Origin: Streptomyces coeruleorubidus
GTDB lineage: Bacteria; Actinomycetota; Actinomycetes; Streptomycetales; Streptomycetaceae
Assembly (NCBI RefSeq): GCF_008705135.1
Contig: NZ_CP023694.1
Span: forward strand, 6,981,001-7,045,000
Direction: 5' to 3'
DNA length: 64,000 nt
This document shows positions 8,407-16,400 of the stretch, one piece after another. Every line of letters starts with the position of its first letter. Position 1 is the first letter of the stretch. The position numbers and the translations under genes are program-made. The notes beneath the pieces were generated by a model. That model was given only the letters and a program-made list of their open reading frames with translations, did not search any database and was not told the DNA's origin.

Positions 8407-9372
8407 ATGGCAGATACAGCAGCCCCGGTCCCGACCCGGGCACTGATCCTGGCCAACCCGGCCTCCGGCAGCCACAGCCCGGAACTGGTGGAACAGGTGC
8501 GCCAGTTGTGCGACTCGTACCTGGAGCGCACCGAGGTGCACCCGACCACCGGACCGGGTGACGCCACCGTCGCGGTGCGCAGGGCCCTCGAACGGCACAC
8601 CGGCGCCCCCGACCTGGTCGTCGTCATCGGCGGCGACGGCACCGTCCGGGAGGCCGTCCAAGGCCTGGTGCCCGTCTCCGGGCGCGCCACGCTCGCGGTG
8701 GTGCCCGGCGGCACCGGCAACTCCGGCTACAAGATGCTGTGGGGCGACCGCCCCTGGACGGAGTCCCTCAAGGCGATCCTCACCGACTCCGGCATCGGCG
8801 GCAGCGCCCGCCCGCGCCGCCTGGACCTGGCCCGTCTCGCCGAGACCCGTCAGTACGTCTACCTGGGCGCCTGCTCCGGTGTGATCGCCGACGCGCTGAT
8901 CACCGCCCGCGACCTGCCGCTGACCGGCCGCGAGCGGTACGCCCGTGCCTTCGCCGACACCGCCGCGGGCTACGCGCCGTACCCGGGCCGGGTCACCGTC
9001 GACGGGCGGGTCGTGCACGAGGGCCCGACCGTCCTCGCGAACGTCGGCGGCGGTCCCTACCGCGGCGGCCGGTTCAACGTCCTGCCCGACTCGCTGCTCG
9101 ACGACGGCCTGCTCGACGTCTGCGTCATCGGCGACGGGATCGCCGCGGCCGACGTGCCGCGGCTGACCCTGACCGCCGCCCACATCGGCCACCCCGCCAC
9201 GCGGTACGCGCGCGGCCGGACCATCACCGTGGAGCGCACCGACGGCCGCCGGCTGCCGCTGGAGCACGACGGCGAGTACCAGCACGGCATCGGCTCCACG
9301 GCCACCTTCGAGGTCCGCCCCGGCGCCCTCCCTGTGTGGGCGCCGGCCCCGGACCGCCCCGAGACCCCCTGA
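8407..9372 (+). CDS. Diacylglycerol kinase family (lipid-kinase-like) enzyme
   Basis: A 321-residue protein with the DAGK catalytic fold. ILANPASGS lies at the N-terminus, the nucleotide-binding GGDGT at residues 75-79 is followed by VREA, and a PGGTGNS loop comes next. The C-terminal half carries the family's beta-sandwich (LDDGLLDVCVIGDG). Relatives phosphorylate a hydroxyl of a lipid or sphingoid-type substrate with ATP. ATG 8407 follows GAAGGAG with a 9-bp gap. It begins a likely three-gene operon with a SnoaL-like and a PrpD-like gene. In a polyketide cluster it may phosphorylate the product or an intermediate, either for activation and elimination or as self-protection; this is inference. 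Confidence 0.88.
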   Translation: MADTAAPVPTRALILANPASGSHSPELVEQVRQLCDSYLERTEVHPTTGPGDATVAVRRALERHTGAPDLVVVIGGDGTVREAVQGLVPVSGRATLAVVPGGTGNSGYKMLWGDRPWTESLKAILTDSGIGGSARPRRLDLARLAETRQYVYLGACSGVIADALITARDLPLTGRERYARAFADTAAGYAPYPGRVTVDGRVVHEGPTVLANVGGGPYRGGRFNVLPDSLLDDGLLDVCVIGDGIAAADVPRLTLTAAHIGHPATRYARGRTITVERTDGRRLPLEHDGEYQHGIGSTATFEVRPGALPVWAPAPDRPETP

Positions 9373-9454
9373 GACATCCAGAACCCCCGTCGTACCGCGC
9401 GCCTGGCGACGGCACGTCGGGTCAGCCGCACCAACGGAAACGAGGAGAACACGC

Positions 9455-9823
9455 ATGAGCGACCTGACCACCACCGTCGACCGCTACCTGGCCATCTGGA
9501 ACGAGGCGGACGCCGACAAGCGCGCGGCGGCCATCGCCGAGCTCTTCACCGCCGACGCCCCGTACATCGACCCGCTCGCCGCCGTCGAGGGCCACGAGGG
9601 CTTCGGCGCGGTGGTGGCGGGCGCCCGCGAGCAGTTCAAGGGCCTGACCTTCGAACTGCACGGCACGGTCGACGCCCACCACAACCAGGCCCGGTTCCAG
9701 TGGGGCCTGGTCACCGAGCCCGGCGCCGAGCCGATCGCGATCGGTTTCGACGTCCTGGTCGCCGACGAGGCGGGCCGCATCAAGGCCGTCTACGGCTTCC
9801 TGGACAAGGTGCCGGCCGCCTGA
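9455..9823 (+). CDS. SnoaL-like / NTF2-fold protein
   Basis: A 122-residue protein with the cone-shaped NTF2/SnoaL pattern: an N-terminal helical pair (DRYLAIWNEADADKR), LFTADAPYIDP, and strands ending in FDVLVADEAGRIKAVYGF. Family members include polyketide cyclases, hydroxylases, isomerases and binding proteins. It lies 82 bp after the kinase gene with a GAGGAGA binding site and is followed by a 16-bp terminator hairpin. Its place in a polyketide cluster fits a small cyclase or isomerase, but the reaction cannot be assigned. Confidence 0.8.
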   Translation: MSDLTTTVDRYLAIWNEADADKRAAAIAELFTADAPYIDPLAAVEGHEGFGAVVAGAREQFKGLTFELHGTVDAHHNQARFQWGLVTEPGAEPIAIGFDVLVADEAGRIKAVYGFLDKVPAA

Positions 9824-9834
9824 ACCCCTCCCGT

Positions 9835-9871
9835 GGCGGCGGGAGCACCGGCCGACGGTGCTCCCGCCGCC
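9835..9871 (+). terminator. Stem-loop terminator after the SnoaL-like gene
   Basis: GGCGGCGGGAGCACCG (9835-9850) pairs with CGGTGCTCCCGCCGCC (9856-9871), 16 bp without a mismatch, loop 5 nt. It begins 12 bp after the stop codon, so the PrpD-like gene may have its own promoter or depend on read-through. Confidence 0.75.
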
Positions 9872-9950
9872 GCTCCCACCCGCCCGGAGCGACCAGCCGC
9901 CGGCCTCGGCACGCCCCGGCCGGCGTACGGCAAGAGAGGTGCCTCGCGCC

Positions 9951-11504
9951 ATGACGGCAGTACTCGGTGAGAGCGTGGCCAGGGCGCTGTGCGACGACTG
10001 GGGGAGCACGGCGCCCAGGCGTCCTCGCCGGCCCACCGACACCCCGCTGCGTGAACTGTCCCAGTGGGCGGCGACGCTGCGCCCCGAGCACATCCCGTGC
10101 CGGGTGCTGAAGCTCGCCGCCAGTCAGGTGCTCTCGCAGGCTGCATCCATCAGGGCCGGGCTCCAGCACCCGCTGGGACGGCGGTTGGTGGCGGCCTTCG
10201 GGCACCCCATGCAGCGCGACCCACGCACCGCCGCGGGCGTCTTCGCCGCCCTCGGGTCCTGGCTCAATCTCGACGACACCGCCTACGCCGGGCACCTGTC
10301 GAACTCCACCGTCGCGGTACCGCTCGCCTTCGCCTACACCCGCCGGCTCGACGGGCTGTCCCTGCTGACCGCCGTCGTCGCGGCCAACGAGTGCGCGGCC
10401 CGCATCACCGCCTCGGCCACCCTCGGCCCGCTGCGCGGCCAGAGCGCCGTGCACACGCACCTGGCGGGCGCGGTGGCCGGCCGGCTGCACTGCGACCGGG
10501 CCCCGGCCGCGCTCTTCGAGAACGCCTTCGGGCTGGCCTTCGCCATGCCCAACTGGCCCCTGATGCGCGCCTTCCTGGCCAGCGACGCCCGTCTGTTCAA
10601 CACCTTCACCCCGGTGCGCACCGCCATGGACGCCTGCGACGCGGCGTACGCGGGGCTGCGCGGCGCTCCCGACATCGTCGAGCACGAGGACGGCTTCCTC
10701 GCCCGGTTCGCCACCGTGCCGCTGCCGCAGGCGGTGGCCAAGGGGCTGGGCCGGCGCTGGCACACCGACACGCTTTCCTTCAAGATGCACCCCGGCGGGC
10801 CGGGCATCGACGCGGCTGTGGACTGCGCCGCCGAGATCCACCGGGAACTGGGCGGCCTGCGGCCCGAGGACGTGGCCGAGGTGGTCGTCGAGGCGTCCCT
10901 GTACACGCTCTTCGCCGGTGAGCGCGCCGCCCGGTACGTCAACGGTCCGGGCTCTCCGCTCGGCGCCCTGGTCCTCGACGTGCCCTACCCCGTCGCGACC
11001 ACCCTGCTCACCGGCGAGTTCACCGTGGACGACTTCTCCTCCCCGCACCTGGACGACCCGGCCCGCTGGGCGCTGGCCCGGCGGGTGCGCCTGGAGCACG
11101 ACACCGAGATGACGCGCGAACTGTTCCTGTCCGACGCCCCGTTCGGCGAGGCGGTACGGGAGGCGGGGGAGCGTGCCGTGCCGTGGCTGCGCGGCTTCGG
11201 CGGGGACGAGCTGGTCGACCTGCTGGGCCCGCTGAGCGCCGACGACCGGGACTTCTCCCGTGCCACGAAGGCCACCGGTGCCCGGGTCACCGTCCGGCTG
11301 ACCGACGGCCGTACGGTGTCGCGCACCCGGCTGATTCCGGTCGGTGCGGCCGGCCCGGAGACCCGGGTCCGGCACGCGGACCTGGTGCGGGAGAAGTTCC
11401 TGTCGGTCGGCGGCCCGCACGAGGTGTCCGACAGCGTGGACCGGCTGCACCGCATGCGGCCGGGCGCCCTGCGTCGCTGGATAGAGGCCGCCTTCCTGGA
11501 CTGA
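9951..11504 (+). CDS. MmgE/PrpD family protein (2-methylcitrate dehydratase-like)
   Basis: A 517-residue protein with the MmgE/PrpD two-domain pattern: an all-helical domain with the conserved LDDTAYAGHLSNST segment and a smaller alpha/beta domain near the C-terminus. The family includes 2-methylcitrate dehydratase and cis-aconitate decarboxylase, which act on small carboxylic acids. A relative, TtnF, is a tailoring dehydratase in tautomycetin biosynthesis, so a dehydration or decarboxylation of a carboxylated polyketide is a reasonable guess. The frame is open upstream to 9858, but ATG 9951 has an AGAGAGGT binding site. It runs convergently into the next TetR gene. Confidence 0.85.
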   Translation: MTAVLGESVARALCDDWGSTAPRRPRRPTDTPLRELSQWAATLRPEHIPCRVLKLAASQVLSQAASIRAGLQHPLGRRLVAAFGHPMQRDPRTAAGVFAALGSWLNLDDTAYAGHLSNSTVAVPLAFAYTRRLDGLSLLTAVVAANECAARITASATLGPLRGQSAVHTHLAGAVAGRLHCDRAPAALFENAFGLAFAMPNWPLMRAFLASDARLFNTFTPVRTAMDACDAAYAGLRGAPDIVEHEDGFLARFATVPLPQAVAKGLGRRWHTDTLSFKMHPGGPGIDAAVDCAAEIHRELGGLRPEDVAEVVVEASLYTLFAGERAARYVNGPGSPLGALVLDVPYPVATTLLTGEFTVDDFSSPHLDDPARWALARRVRLEHDTEMTRELFLSDAPFGEAVREAGERAVPWLRGFGGDELVDLLGPLSADDRDFSRATKATGARVTVRLTDGRTVSRTRLIPVGAAGPETRVRHADLVREKFLSVGGPHEVSDSVDRLHRMRPGALRRWIEAAFLD

Positions 11505-11592
11505 ACCGTCCGGCCCGCCGCCGGCCGGCGTGGCGGGTGCGGCCAACGGAGCGGTTCACCGGCTCCCGCCGCACTTTCCCGGCCACACGGTC

Positions 11593-12261
11593 CTACCGCG
11601 CCGGCACCGACAGCAGGGCGAAGGCGTCGAGGATCTCCTCGACCCGCTCCACGATGTCGGCCCGGTCGTTCTGCACCCAGGAGATGTGCTGGGCGCCGAA
11701 CAGGGCGGAGACCAGGGCCCTGGCCAGGGCCTCGGGCACCGCCCTTTCCGGCAGCCGGCCCGCGGCCTGGCACTCCTGGAGGAGTTCGACGATCAGTGAC
11801 GTGAAACCGACGTACGGGACCGGCATCTCCGCCTTGATGTAAGGACGTTCGATCTGCAGGCGCGCCCCCGCCTTGACGTAGACGTCGTCGCGGAACCCGC
11901 CCGCGGTGCGCAGCATCACGTCCACCACCGTCGAGGGCGAGGAGTGGTCGCCCTCGAGCGCGGGAGTGACGATCTCGTTGAGCCTGCGGTAGAACTCCTC
12001 CGTCACGGCGACCGCGAGGGCCTCCTTGTTGGAGAAGTGGAAGTACACCGCGCCCTTGGTCATCTCCGCGCCGTCGGCGATGTCCTTGATGGTGACGTTC
12101 GGGTAGCCGTGCCGGGCGAAGACCTCCGCGGCCGCGTCGAGGATGGTGCGCCGGGTGCGGATGGCGCGCTCCTGCTTGAGGTGCGAGGTGTCGTCGACCG
12201 AGGTGCCGCCGGAGATGCGCGAGGTCTGTGTCGCGTCGCTGTGTTCGCTCATGACGTCCAT
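11593..12261 (-). CDS. TetR-family gamma-butyrolactone receptor-type regulator (ScbR/ArpA-like)
   Basis: About 220 residues. The N-terminal helix-turn-helix region (QERAIRTRRTILDAA, then TKGAVYFHFSNKEAL) is typical of butyrolactone receptors of the ArpA/ScbR group, followed by a ligand-binding helical domain. Such proteins repress target promoters until a butyrolactone or butenolide binds. It is divergent from the AfsA-type gene; the perfect palindrome at 12403-12420 lies between them and is the expected operator, giving autoregulation and control of autoinducer synthesis. ATG 12261 and ATG 12252 are both possible starts and neither has a strong binding site. The frame stays open further upstream. 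Confidence 0.88.
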   Translation of the reverse strand: MDVMSEHSDATQTSRISGGTSVDDTSHLKQERAIRTRRTILDAAAEVFARHGYPNVTIKDIADGAEMTKGAVYFHFSNKEALAVAVTEEFYRRLNEIVTPALEGDHSSPSTVVDVMLRTAGGFRDDVYVKAGARLQIERPYIKAEMPVPYVGFTSLIVELLQECQAAGRLPERAVPEALARALVSALFGAQHISWVQNDRADIVERVEEILDAFALLSVPAR

Positions 12262-12402
12262 TCGTGCCGTGCCGTCCGCTGCTTTCGGTGGCCGGTTCGT
12301 GGGGGGATTGGGCCGGGGCACGTGCGGACGCTTCGCGGGTTTCGCCCCTCTGACCAGCAGGGATGACCGATCATCCGCTGTGCTCCGCCCGAGCCTTGCA
12401 AG

Positions 12403-12420
12403 ATACCTTCCCGAAGGTAT
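12403..12420. promoter_or_regulatory. Autoregulatory element (butyrolactone receptor operator)
   Basis: ATACCTTCCCGAAGGTAT is a perfect inverted repeat, 8-bp arms around CC. It closely matches the known ARE operators of Streptomyces butyrolactone receptors (ATACCTTCC half-sites). It lies in the divergent promoter region, about 80 bp before the AfsA-type start and 140-150 bp before the TetR start. Confidence 0.9.
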
Positions 12421-12502
12421 ATTAATTTCGTGCCGAAGGGCGCCGCACGTCTGTTAGTTCGCATGGTCCTGGTTCTTCCAGTACGGGGGAGGCGAATCCC
12501 AG

Positions 12503-13552
12503 ATGTCAGTCGTACTCAATCATCCCAGCATCCCTCAGGCGTCAGCAATGGTTCACGCCTGTGATTCGTTGAGCTTTGCACGTCCCGTGACGCGTGAGCT
12601 GGTGCACCGCAGCTCCGTCGCGGAGGTGTTCGTCACCGACGGTGCCCGTGCCGGTGACCGCGAGTTCGTCGTCGCCGCCCAGTGGCCGCGCGACCACGCG
12701 CTCTACCACCCGGACGAGAACGGTCTGAGCGATCCCCTGCTGCTCGCGGAGACCCTGCGTCAGGGGATGGTCTACGTCGCCCATCAGCACTGCGGTGTGC
12801 CGCTCGGCCGGCGCTTCATCGGCCGCGACATCGACTTCGAGATCACCGACCCCGCCGCCCTGCGGGTCGAGGGCGTACCGCTCTCGGTGTTCCTGGTGGG
12901 CGAGTGGACCTGGGACGGCGACGACGCGCGGGGCAGGAGCGGGGCCCGGATGGACTTCCGGCTCGTCGTCGGCGGCCGCGCGTGCGGCTGGGGCACCATC
13001 AGCATGCTGATGGTGGACGAACGGCGCTACCGCCTGCTGCGCCGGCTCGGCGGCGGCGCCTCGGACGCGCCGGCCACCTTACCGGCGCGGACGGCCGCCT
13101 CCGGGGCGCCGCGCACGCCCCCGCATCGGGTGGGGCGGCTGCGCTGGCGGGACTGCGTCCTGGAAGAGGCCGCGAGGCCCGACGAGTGGCGGTTGCGCGT
13201 GGACCGCGACCACGCGGTGCTCTTCGATCACCCCACCGACCACATCCCGATGATGGTGATGCTGGAGGGCTTCCGCCAGCTCGGCCACCTCAAGGTGCAC
13301 GAGGCGTGCGACGGCCCGTTCGCCGACCTGTCGTTCGCGCTGGCCCGGACCACGGTGCAGTGCCTGGCCTTCGGCGAGTTCGACCGGCCCACCCAGCTGG
13401 TGGTCGATGAGTGCGCGTCGGGCGCCCGTCCGCAGGAAACGTTTCAGCTGTCCGTCTCGGCGGTCCAGGGTGACACCGTACTGGCCCGCGCACGGACTGC
13501 CTGGGCCTGCGTGGGCACCCGCCCGGCGGCGGCCGTCCCGGCCTCCTGGTAG
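12503..13552 (+). CDS. AfsA/ScbA-family gamma-butyrolactone (butenolide) synthase
   Basis: A 349-residue protein with the two AfsA hot-dog repeats. The first starts with the signature VHRSSVAEVFVTD, contains WPRDHALYHP and LAETLRQGMVYVAH; the second contains DHPTDHIPMMVMLEGFRQ. AfsA enzymes join a beta-ketoacyl thioester with dihydroxyacetone phosphate on the way to butyrolactone or butenolide signals. ATG 12503 follows GGGAGGCG. The gene lies between two receptor-type TetR genes and next to a flavoprotein and a phosphatase gene, so the window probably encodes a nearly complete signalling module that controls the polyketide cluster. Confidence 0.95.
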   Translation: MSVVLNHPSIPQASAMVHACDSLSFARPVTRELVHRSSVAEVFVTDGARAGDREFVVAAQWPRDHALYHPDENGLSDPLLLAETLRQGMVYVAHQHCGVPLGRRFIGRDIDFEITDPAALRVEGVPLSVFLVGEWTWDGDDARGRSGARMDFRLVVGGRACGWGTISMLMVDERRYRLLRRLGGGASDAPATLPARTAASGAPRTPPHRVGRLRWRDCVLEEAARPDEWRLRVDRDHAVLFDHPTDHIPMMVMLEGFRQLGHLKVHEACDGPFADLSFALARTTVQCLAFGEFDRPTQLVVDECASGARPQETFQLSVSAVQGDTVLARARTAWACVGTRPAAAVPASW

Positions 13553-13597
13553 CGGCGGCCCACCGGCCCGGACCCGGGGCCGCACGGTCGTCGGGGC

Positions 13598-14191
13598 TCA
13601 GGCTGACGCGCGTGTCCCCATCGCGCGCGTCAGCACGCCCCACATCGCGGCGACGCTGGGCCCGGACCGGTCCGGGCCCGCGCAGACGCCGGTCCACAGC
13701 GCGGTGCAGAACGCCGCGACGATGAGATCGGCCAGGGCGTCGGCCGGCGGTGCCCCGTCCCAGTGCCGTCCCCGCTGCACCTCGCCCACGAGTTCGAGCG
13801 CGATGCCATGGGTGTCGCTCAGGAGAGGAGCCACCGTGTCGGCCGCCCGAGCCGCCTCCACCTCCAGCCGCAGGGCCGCCTGCGCCCTGTGGTCGGTCTC
13901 GAAGAGTTTGCCGAGTCCGAGCACCAGGGCCTCCAGCCGGCTCGTGGCCGGCTCGGGCGAGGTCCTGGCCCCGTCCAGCAGCGTCCGCACGCTCCGGGAC
14001 AGATGTTCCGTCAGCGCGGCGGCCAGCTTCTCCTTGCTGGAGAAGTGCCCGTACAGGGCGCCCTTGGTCAACCCGATCCGGTCGGCGATGCGCTGCAGGT
14101 TCGCGTTCACGTAGCCGTAGCGTGCGAACTCGTACGCGGCGGCGTCGAGGACGCGATCGTGCGTCCGAAGGGCACGCGCCTGCTTGACCAC
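13598..14191 (-). CDS. Second TetR-family butyrolactone receptor-type regulator
   Basis: A 197-residue TetR protein with a receptor-like N-terminus (KQARALRTHDRVLDAA, then TKGALYGHFSSKEKL) and a C-terminal ligand-binding domain with many small residues. GTG 14191 was chosen because AAGGAGG lies 8 bp upstream of it; a GTG at 14200 overlaps that site and is unlikely. The gene converges on the AfsA-type gene (46 bp apart) and diverges from the flavoprotein gene. A perfect palindrome at 14243-14260 lies between the two divergent starts. It may be a pseudo-receptor (ScbR2-type) that binds other ligands, which sequence alone cannot settle. Confidence 0.87.
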   Translation of the reverse strand: MVKQARALRTHDRVLDAAAYEFARYGYVNANLQRIADRIGLTKGALYGHFSSKEKLAAALTEHLSRSVRTLLDGARTSPEPATSRLEALVLGLGKLFETDHRAQAALRLEVEAARAADTVAPLLSDTHGIALELVGEVQRGRHWDGAPPADALADLIVAAFCTALWTGVCAGPDRSGPSVAAMWGVLTRAMGTRASA

Positions 14192-14242
14192 GCTGATCAC
14201 CTCCTTCACCCCGGCCCGGTGGTGAAGGACCGGCCGAGAAAG

Positions 14243-14260
14243 ATTCGTTCCCGAACGAAT
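14243..14260. promoter_or_regulatory. Second receptor-type operator palindrome
   Basis: ATTCGTTCCCGAACGAAT is a perfect 8-2-8 inverted repeat with the same CC centre and TTC/GAA inner arms as the ARE at 12403-12420, but different outer bases. It lies 52 bp before the second TetR start and 30 bp before the flavoprotein start, so it probably controls both. Confidence 0.85.
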
Positions 14261-14289
14261 TCTAGTCGTGGAGTAAAGGAGAGCGATAG

Positions 14290-15552
14290 GTGAACCGGCG
14301 TCAAATCTGCACAGGCCAGGGGGCACAGGGTGGCGCGCCGCGGGCGCGCGGACAACTGGCGGGCGCCGTGGCCTCCGCCGCGGCACACGCGTCGGCGGCG
14401 GACGCCACCGGCCGGCTGTCCGCGGAGACCGTCGCGCTGCTGACCCGCGCCGGCTTCGCCCGTCACTTCGTGCCCGGGGGCTGGCACGGTACCGAGGGAA
14501 CCTTCAGCGACCTCCTCGCCGAGGTGGCGGCCGTCGGCGAGGGATGTGCGTCCGCCGCGTGGTGCGCCGCCTTGTGGGCGACCCACGGCAGATACGCCGC
14601 CCACCTGCCCCTCGAAGGGCAGCTCGACCTGTGGGGCCGATCGCCCGATGTGCGGATCGCCGCCGGACTGCGGCCCTCCGGCTCGGCCGCCCGCTGCTCC
14701 GGTGGCTGGCTGCTCAGCGGCACCTGGGAGTGCGTCAGCGGGGTCGCGGACGCGGACTGGCTGCTGCTCGCGGCCCCGGAACCGGACGAACCGCGGTTAC
14801 CTGGCGGCCGGTGCCGGCTCTTCGCCGTCCCCGCCGCCGAGATCCACGTACGGGAGACGTGGCGCAGCACCGGAATGCGCGGCACCGGCAGCCACACCGC
14901 GGTCCTCGACGGCCCGGTGGTGGTACCCGACCACCGCACCTGCTCGCTGTCGGACGTGCTGGCGGGCTCTCCCGGGCCCGGACGGTCCCGCTGTCACACC
15001 GCCCCGGCGTACCTGGGGACGGGACTGCTGCTGTGCGCGCCCGCCCTCGGGGCGGCCCGCCACGCCCTGCGGGAGTGGACCGCGTGGGCCGCGCGCAGGG
15101 GAGCCGGCCGGCCCTCGGAGCGCGCCACGCTCCAGCTGACGCTGGCGCAGTCGGCCGACGACATCGAGGCCGCCGAACTGCTGCTCGGGGACGCGGCGCT
15201 GCGGGCCGACTCGGGCACCCGCGCCGAGCGGGACGTGGCCCGCAACCGCCGGGTCGCGGCGGCCGCCGCACAGCACCTGGTCACCGCCGTCGAGCGGCTG
15301 TTCCGCGCGGCCGGAACCCACGCATGCGGCGGCTCGGGGCCGCTGGAGCGCACCTGGCGCGACGTCCACGTGCTGGCCGCGCACCAGGCCGTGCGCCGGG
15401 AGACCGCGGCGGCCCTCTACGCCGACTCGGTGTTCGCCGACTTCGAAGACCGTCCCGAGCAGGCGGCCGAGCTGCCGGCGGCCTGCTCGGCGGCCGCGCC
15501 CCGGTTCACGGCGCACTCCGCGCCGGCGGAGGTGGTCGCCGGTGTTCACTGA
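14290..15552 (+). CDS. Acyl-CoA dehydrogenase-like flavoprotein (oxidase or group D monooxygenase type)
   Basis: A 420-residue protein with the acyl-CoA dehydrogenase fold: an N-terminal helical domain (LSAETVALLTRAGFARHFVPGG), a middle beta domain with WECVSGVADADWLLLAA and STGMRGTGSHT, and a C-terminal helical bundle with RLFRAAGTHACGGSGPLERTWRDVH. That C-terminal pattern fits the Acyl-CoA_dh_2 group, which includes flavin monooxygenase components. GTG 14290 follows AAAGGAGAG. Next to AfsA it may oxidise the acyl chain of the signal, as the acyl-CoA oxidase Aco does for avenolide, or act on the polyketide. It overlaps the phosphatase gene by 11 bp. Confidence 0.82.
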   Translation: MNRRQICTGQGAQGGAPRARGQLAGAVASAAAHASAADATGRLSAETVALLTRAGFARHFVPGGWHGTEGTFSDLLAEVAAVGEGCASAAWCAALWATHGRYAAHLPLEGQLDLWGRSPDVRIAAGLRPSGSAARCSGGWLLSGTWECVSGVADADWLLLAAPEPDEPRLPGGRCRLFAVPAAEIHVRETWRSTGMRGTGSHTAVLDGPVVVPDHRTCSLSDVLAGSPGPGRSRCHTAPAYLGTGLLLCAPALGAARHALREWTAWAARRGAGRPSERATLQLTLAQSADDIEAAELLLGDAALRADSGTRAERDVARNRRVAAAAAQHLVTAVERLFRAAGTHACGGSGPLERTWRDVHVLAAHQAVRRETAAALYADSVFADFEDRPEQAAELPAACSAAAPRFTAHSAPAEVVAGVH

Positions 15553-16297
15553 CACCCGCAGCGGGCGCAACCGGTCCCCGCGACCCGCGACGCCGCCTCT
15601 CCGCCCCACACCCTCCCGGCCCGCTGCGCGGGCACGCCCCGAGGGCCCCCGCCGGCTGGTGTTCTTCGACGTGGACGAGACGCTGATCGGCCGCAAGAGC
15701 GGCCCGGACTTCCTCCGCGACCACTTCGCGCGGATGCACGGCGCGGACGGAGTGCGCCGGGCCGACGAACTGCTCGGCGCACTGGCCGGTCTGCCCCGCG
15801 CGGAGGCCAACCGCCGTTTCCACAGGGCCTTCCGGGGCTGCCCGGCCGCGGAGGCCGAGGCCGCGGCCCGCCGGTGGTACGGGGAGCACAGCCGGGCCGA
15901 CGGCTTCTATCTCCCCACCACACTGGCCGCGCTGCGCCGGCACCGGGCCGAGGGCGCGTCCGTCGCCCTGGTCTCCGGCACCTTCCCGCCGCTGCTGGCC
16001 GTCATCGCCGAGGCGGTCGGGGCGCGGTTCGCCCTCGGCGCGAGACTCGAACGCTGCGGGCCGCTGCTCACCGGCGAACTGATCGGCCCCCCGGCCATCG
16101 GCGAGGGCAAGCGCACCCTGGTGCGCCGGCTCCTCGCCCGCCACCCCGACATCGACCCGGCCGACTGCTGGGCCTACGGCGACCACCCCTCCGACCTGCC
16201 CATGCTGCACTGCGTGGGGCACGCGGTGATGGTCGCCCCGGACGGGACCCACACCACCGTGCCACCGCACGCCGCCGGGACCGACGGAGGCGGGTGA
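15542..16297 (+). CDS. HAD-superfamily IB phosphatase, candidate butyrolactone-phosphate phosphatase
   Basis: A 251-residue SerB-like HAD enzyme. Motif I is FFDVDETLIG with the nucleophile and acid Asp, motif II lies in ALVSGTFPP, motif III is the Lys in GEGKRTLV, and motif IV is YGDHPSDLPML. About 35 Pro/Arg-rich residues precede the domain, so a later start is possible. GTG 15542 lies inside the end of the flavoprotein gene, which indicates coupled translation. AfsA makes a phosphorylated butenolide, and a phosphatase (SrrP in the S. rochei system) is required later; this gene is the obvious candidate. It could equally remove a phosphate added by the DAGK-like kinase. Confidence 0.87.
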   Translation: MFTDTRSGRNRSPRPATPPLRPTPSRPAARARPEGPRRLVFFDVDETLIGRKSGPDFLRDHFARMHGADGVRRADELLGALAGLPRAEANRRFHRAFRGCPAAEAEAAARRWYGEHSRADGFYLPTTLAALRRHRAEGASVALVSGTFPPLLAVIAEAVGARFALGARLERCGPLLTGELIGPPAIGEGKRTLVRRLLARHPDIDPADCWAYGDHPSDLPMLHCVGHAVMVAPDGTHTTVPPHAAGTDGGG

Positions 16298-16400
16298 CCG
16301 CGGCGGACCGCCGTCCGGGGTCTCGGCGGCCTGGCCGCGGGGATCGGGGTGGTGCGGCGGGGCGGTGCCGGCGCCGCCCCTGAGGTGATCGGGCCGGGAC

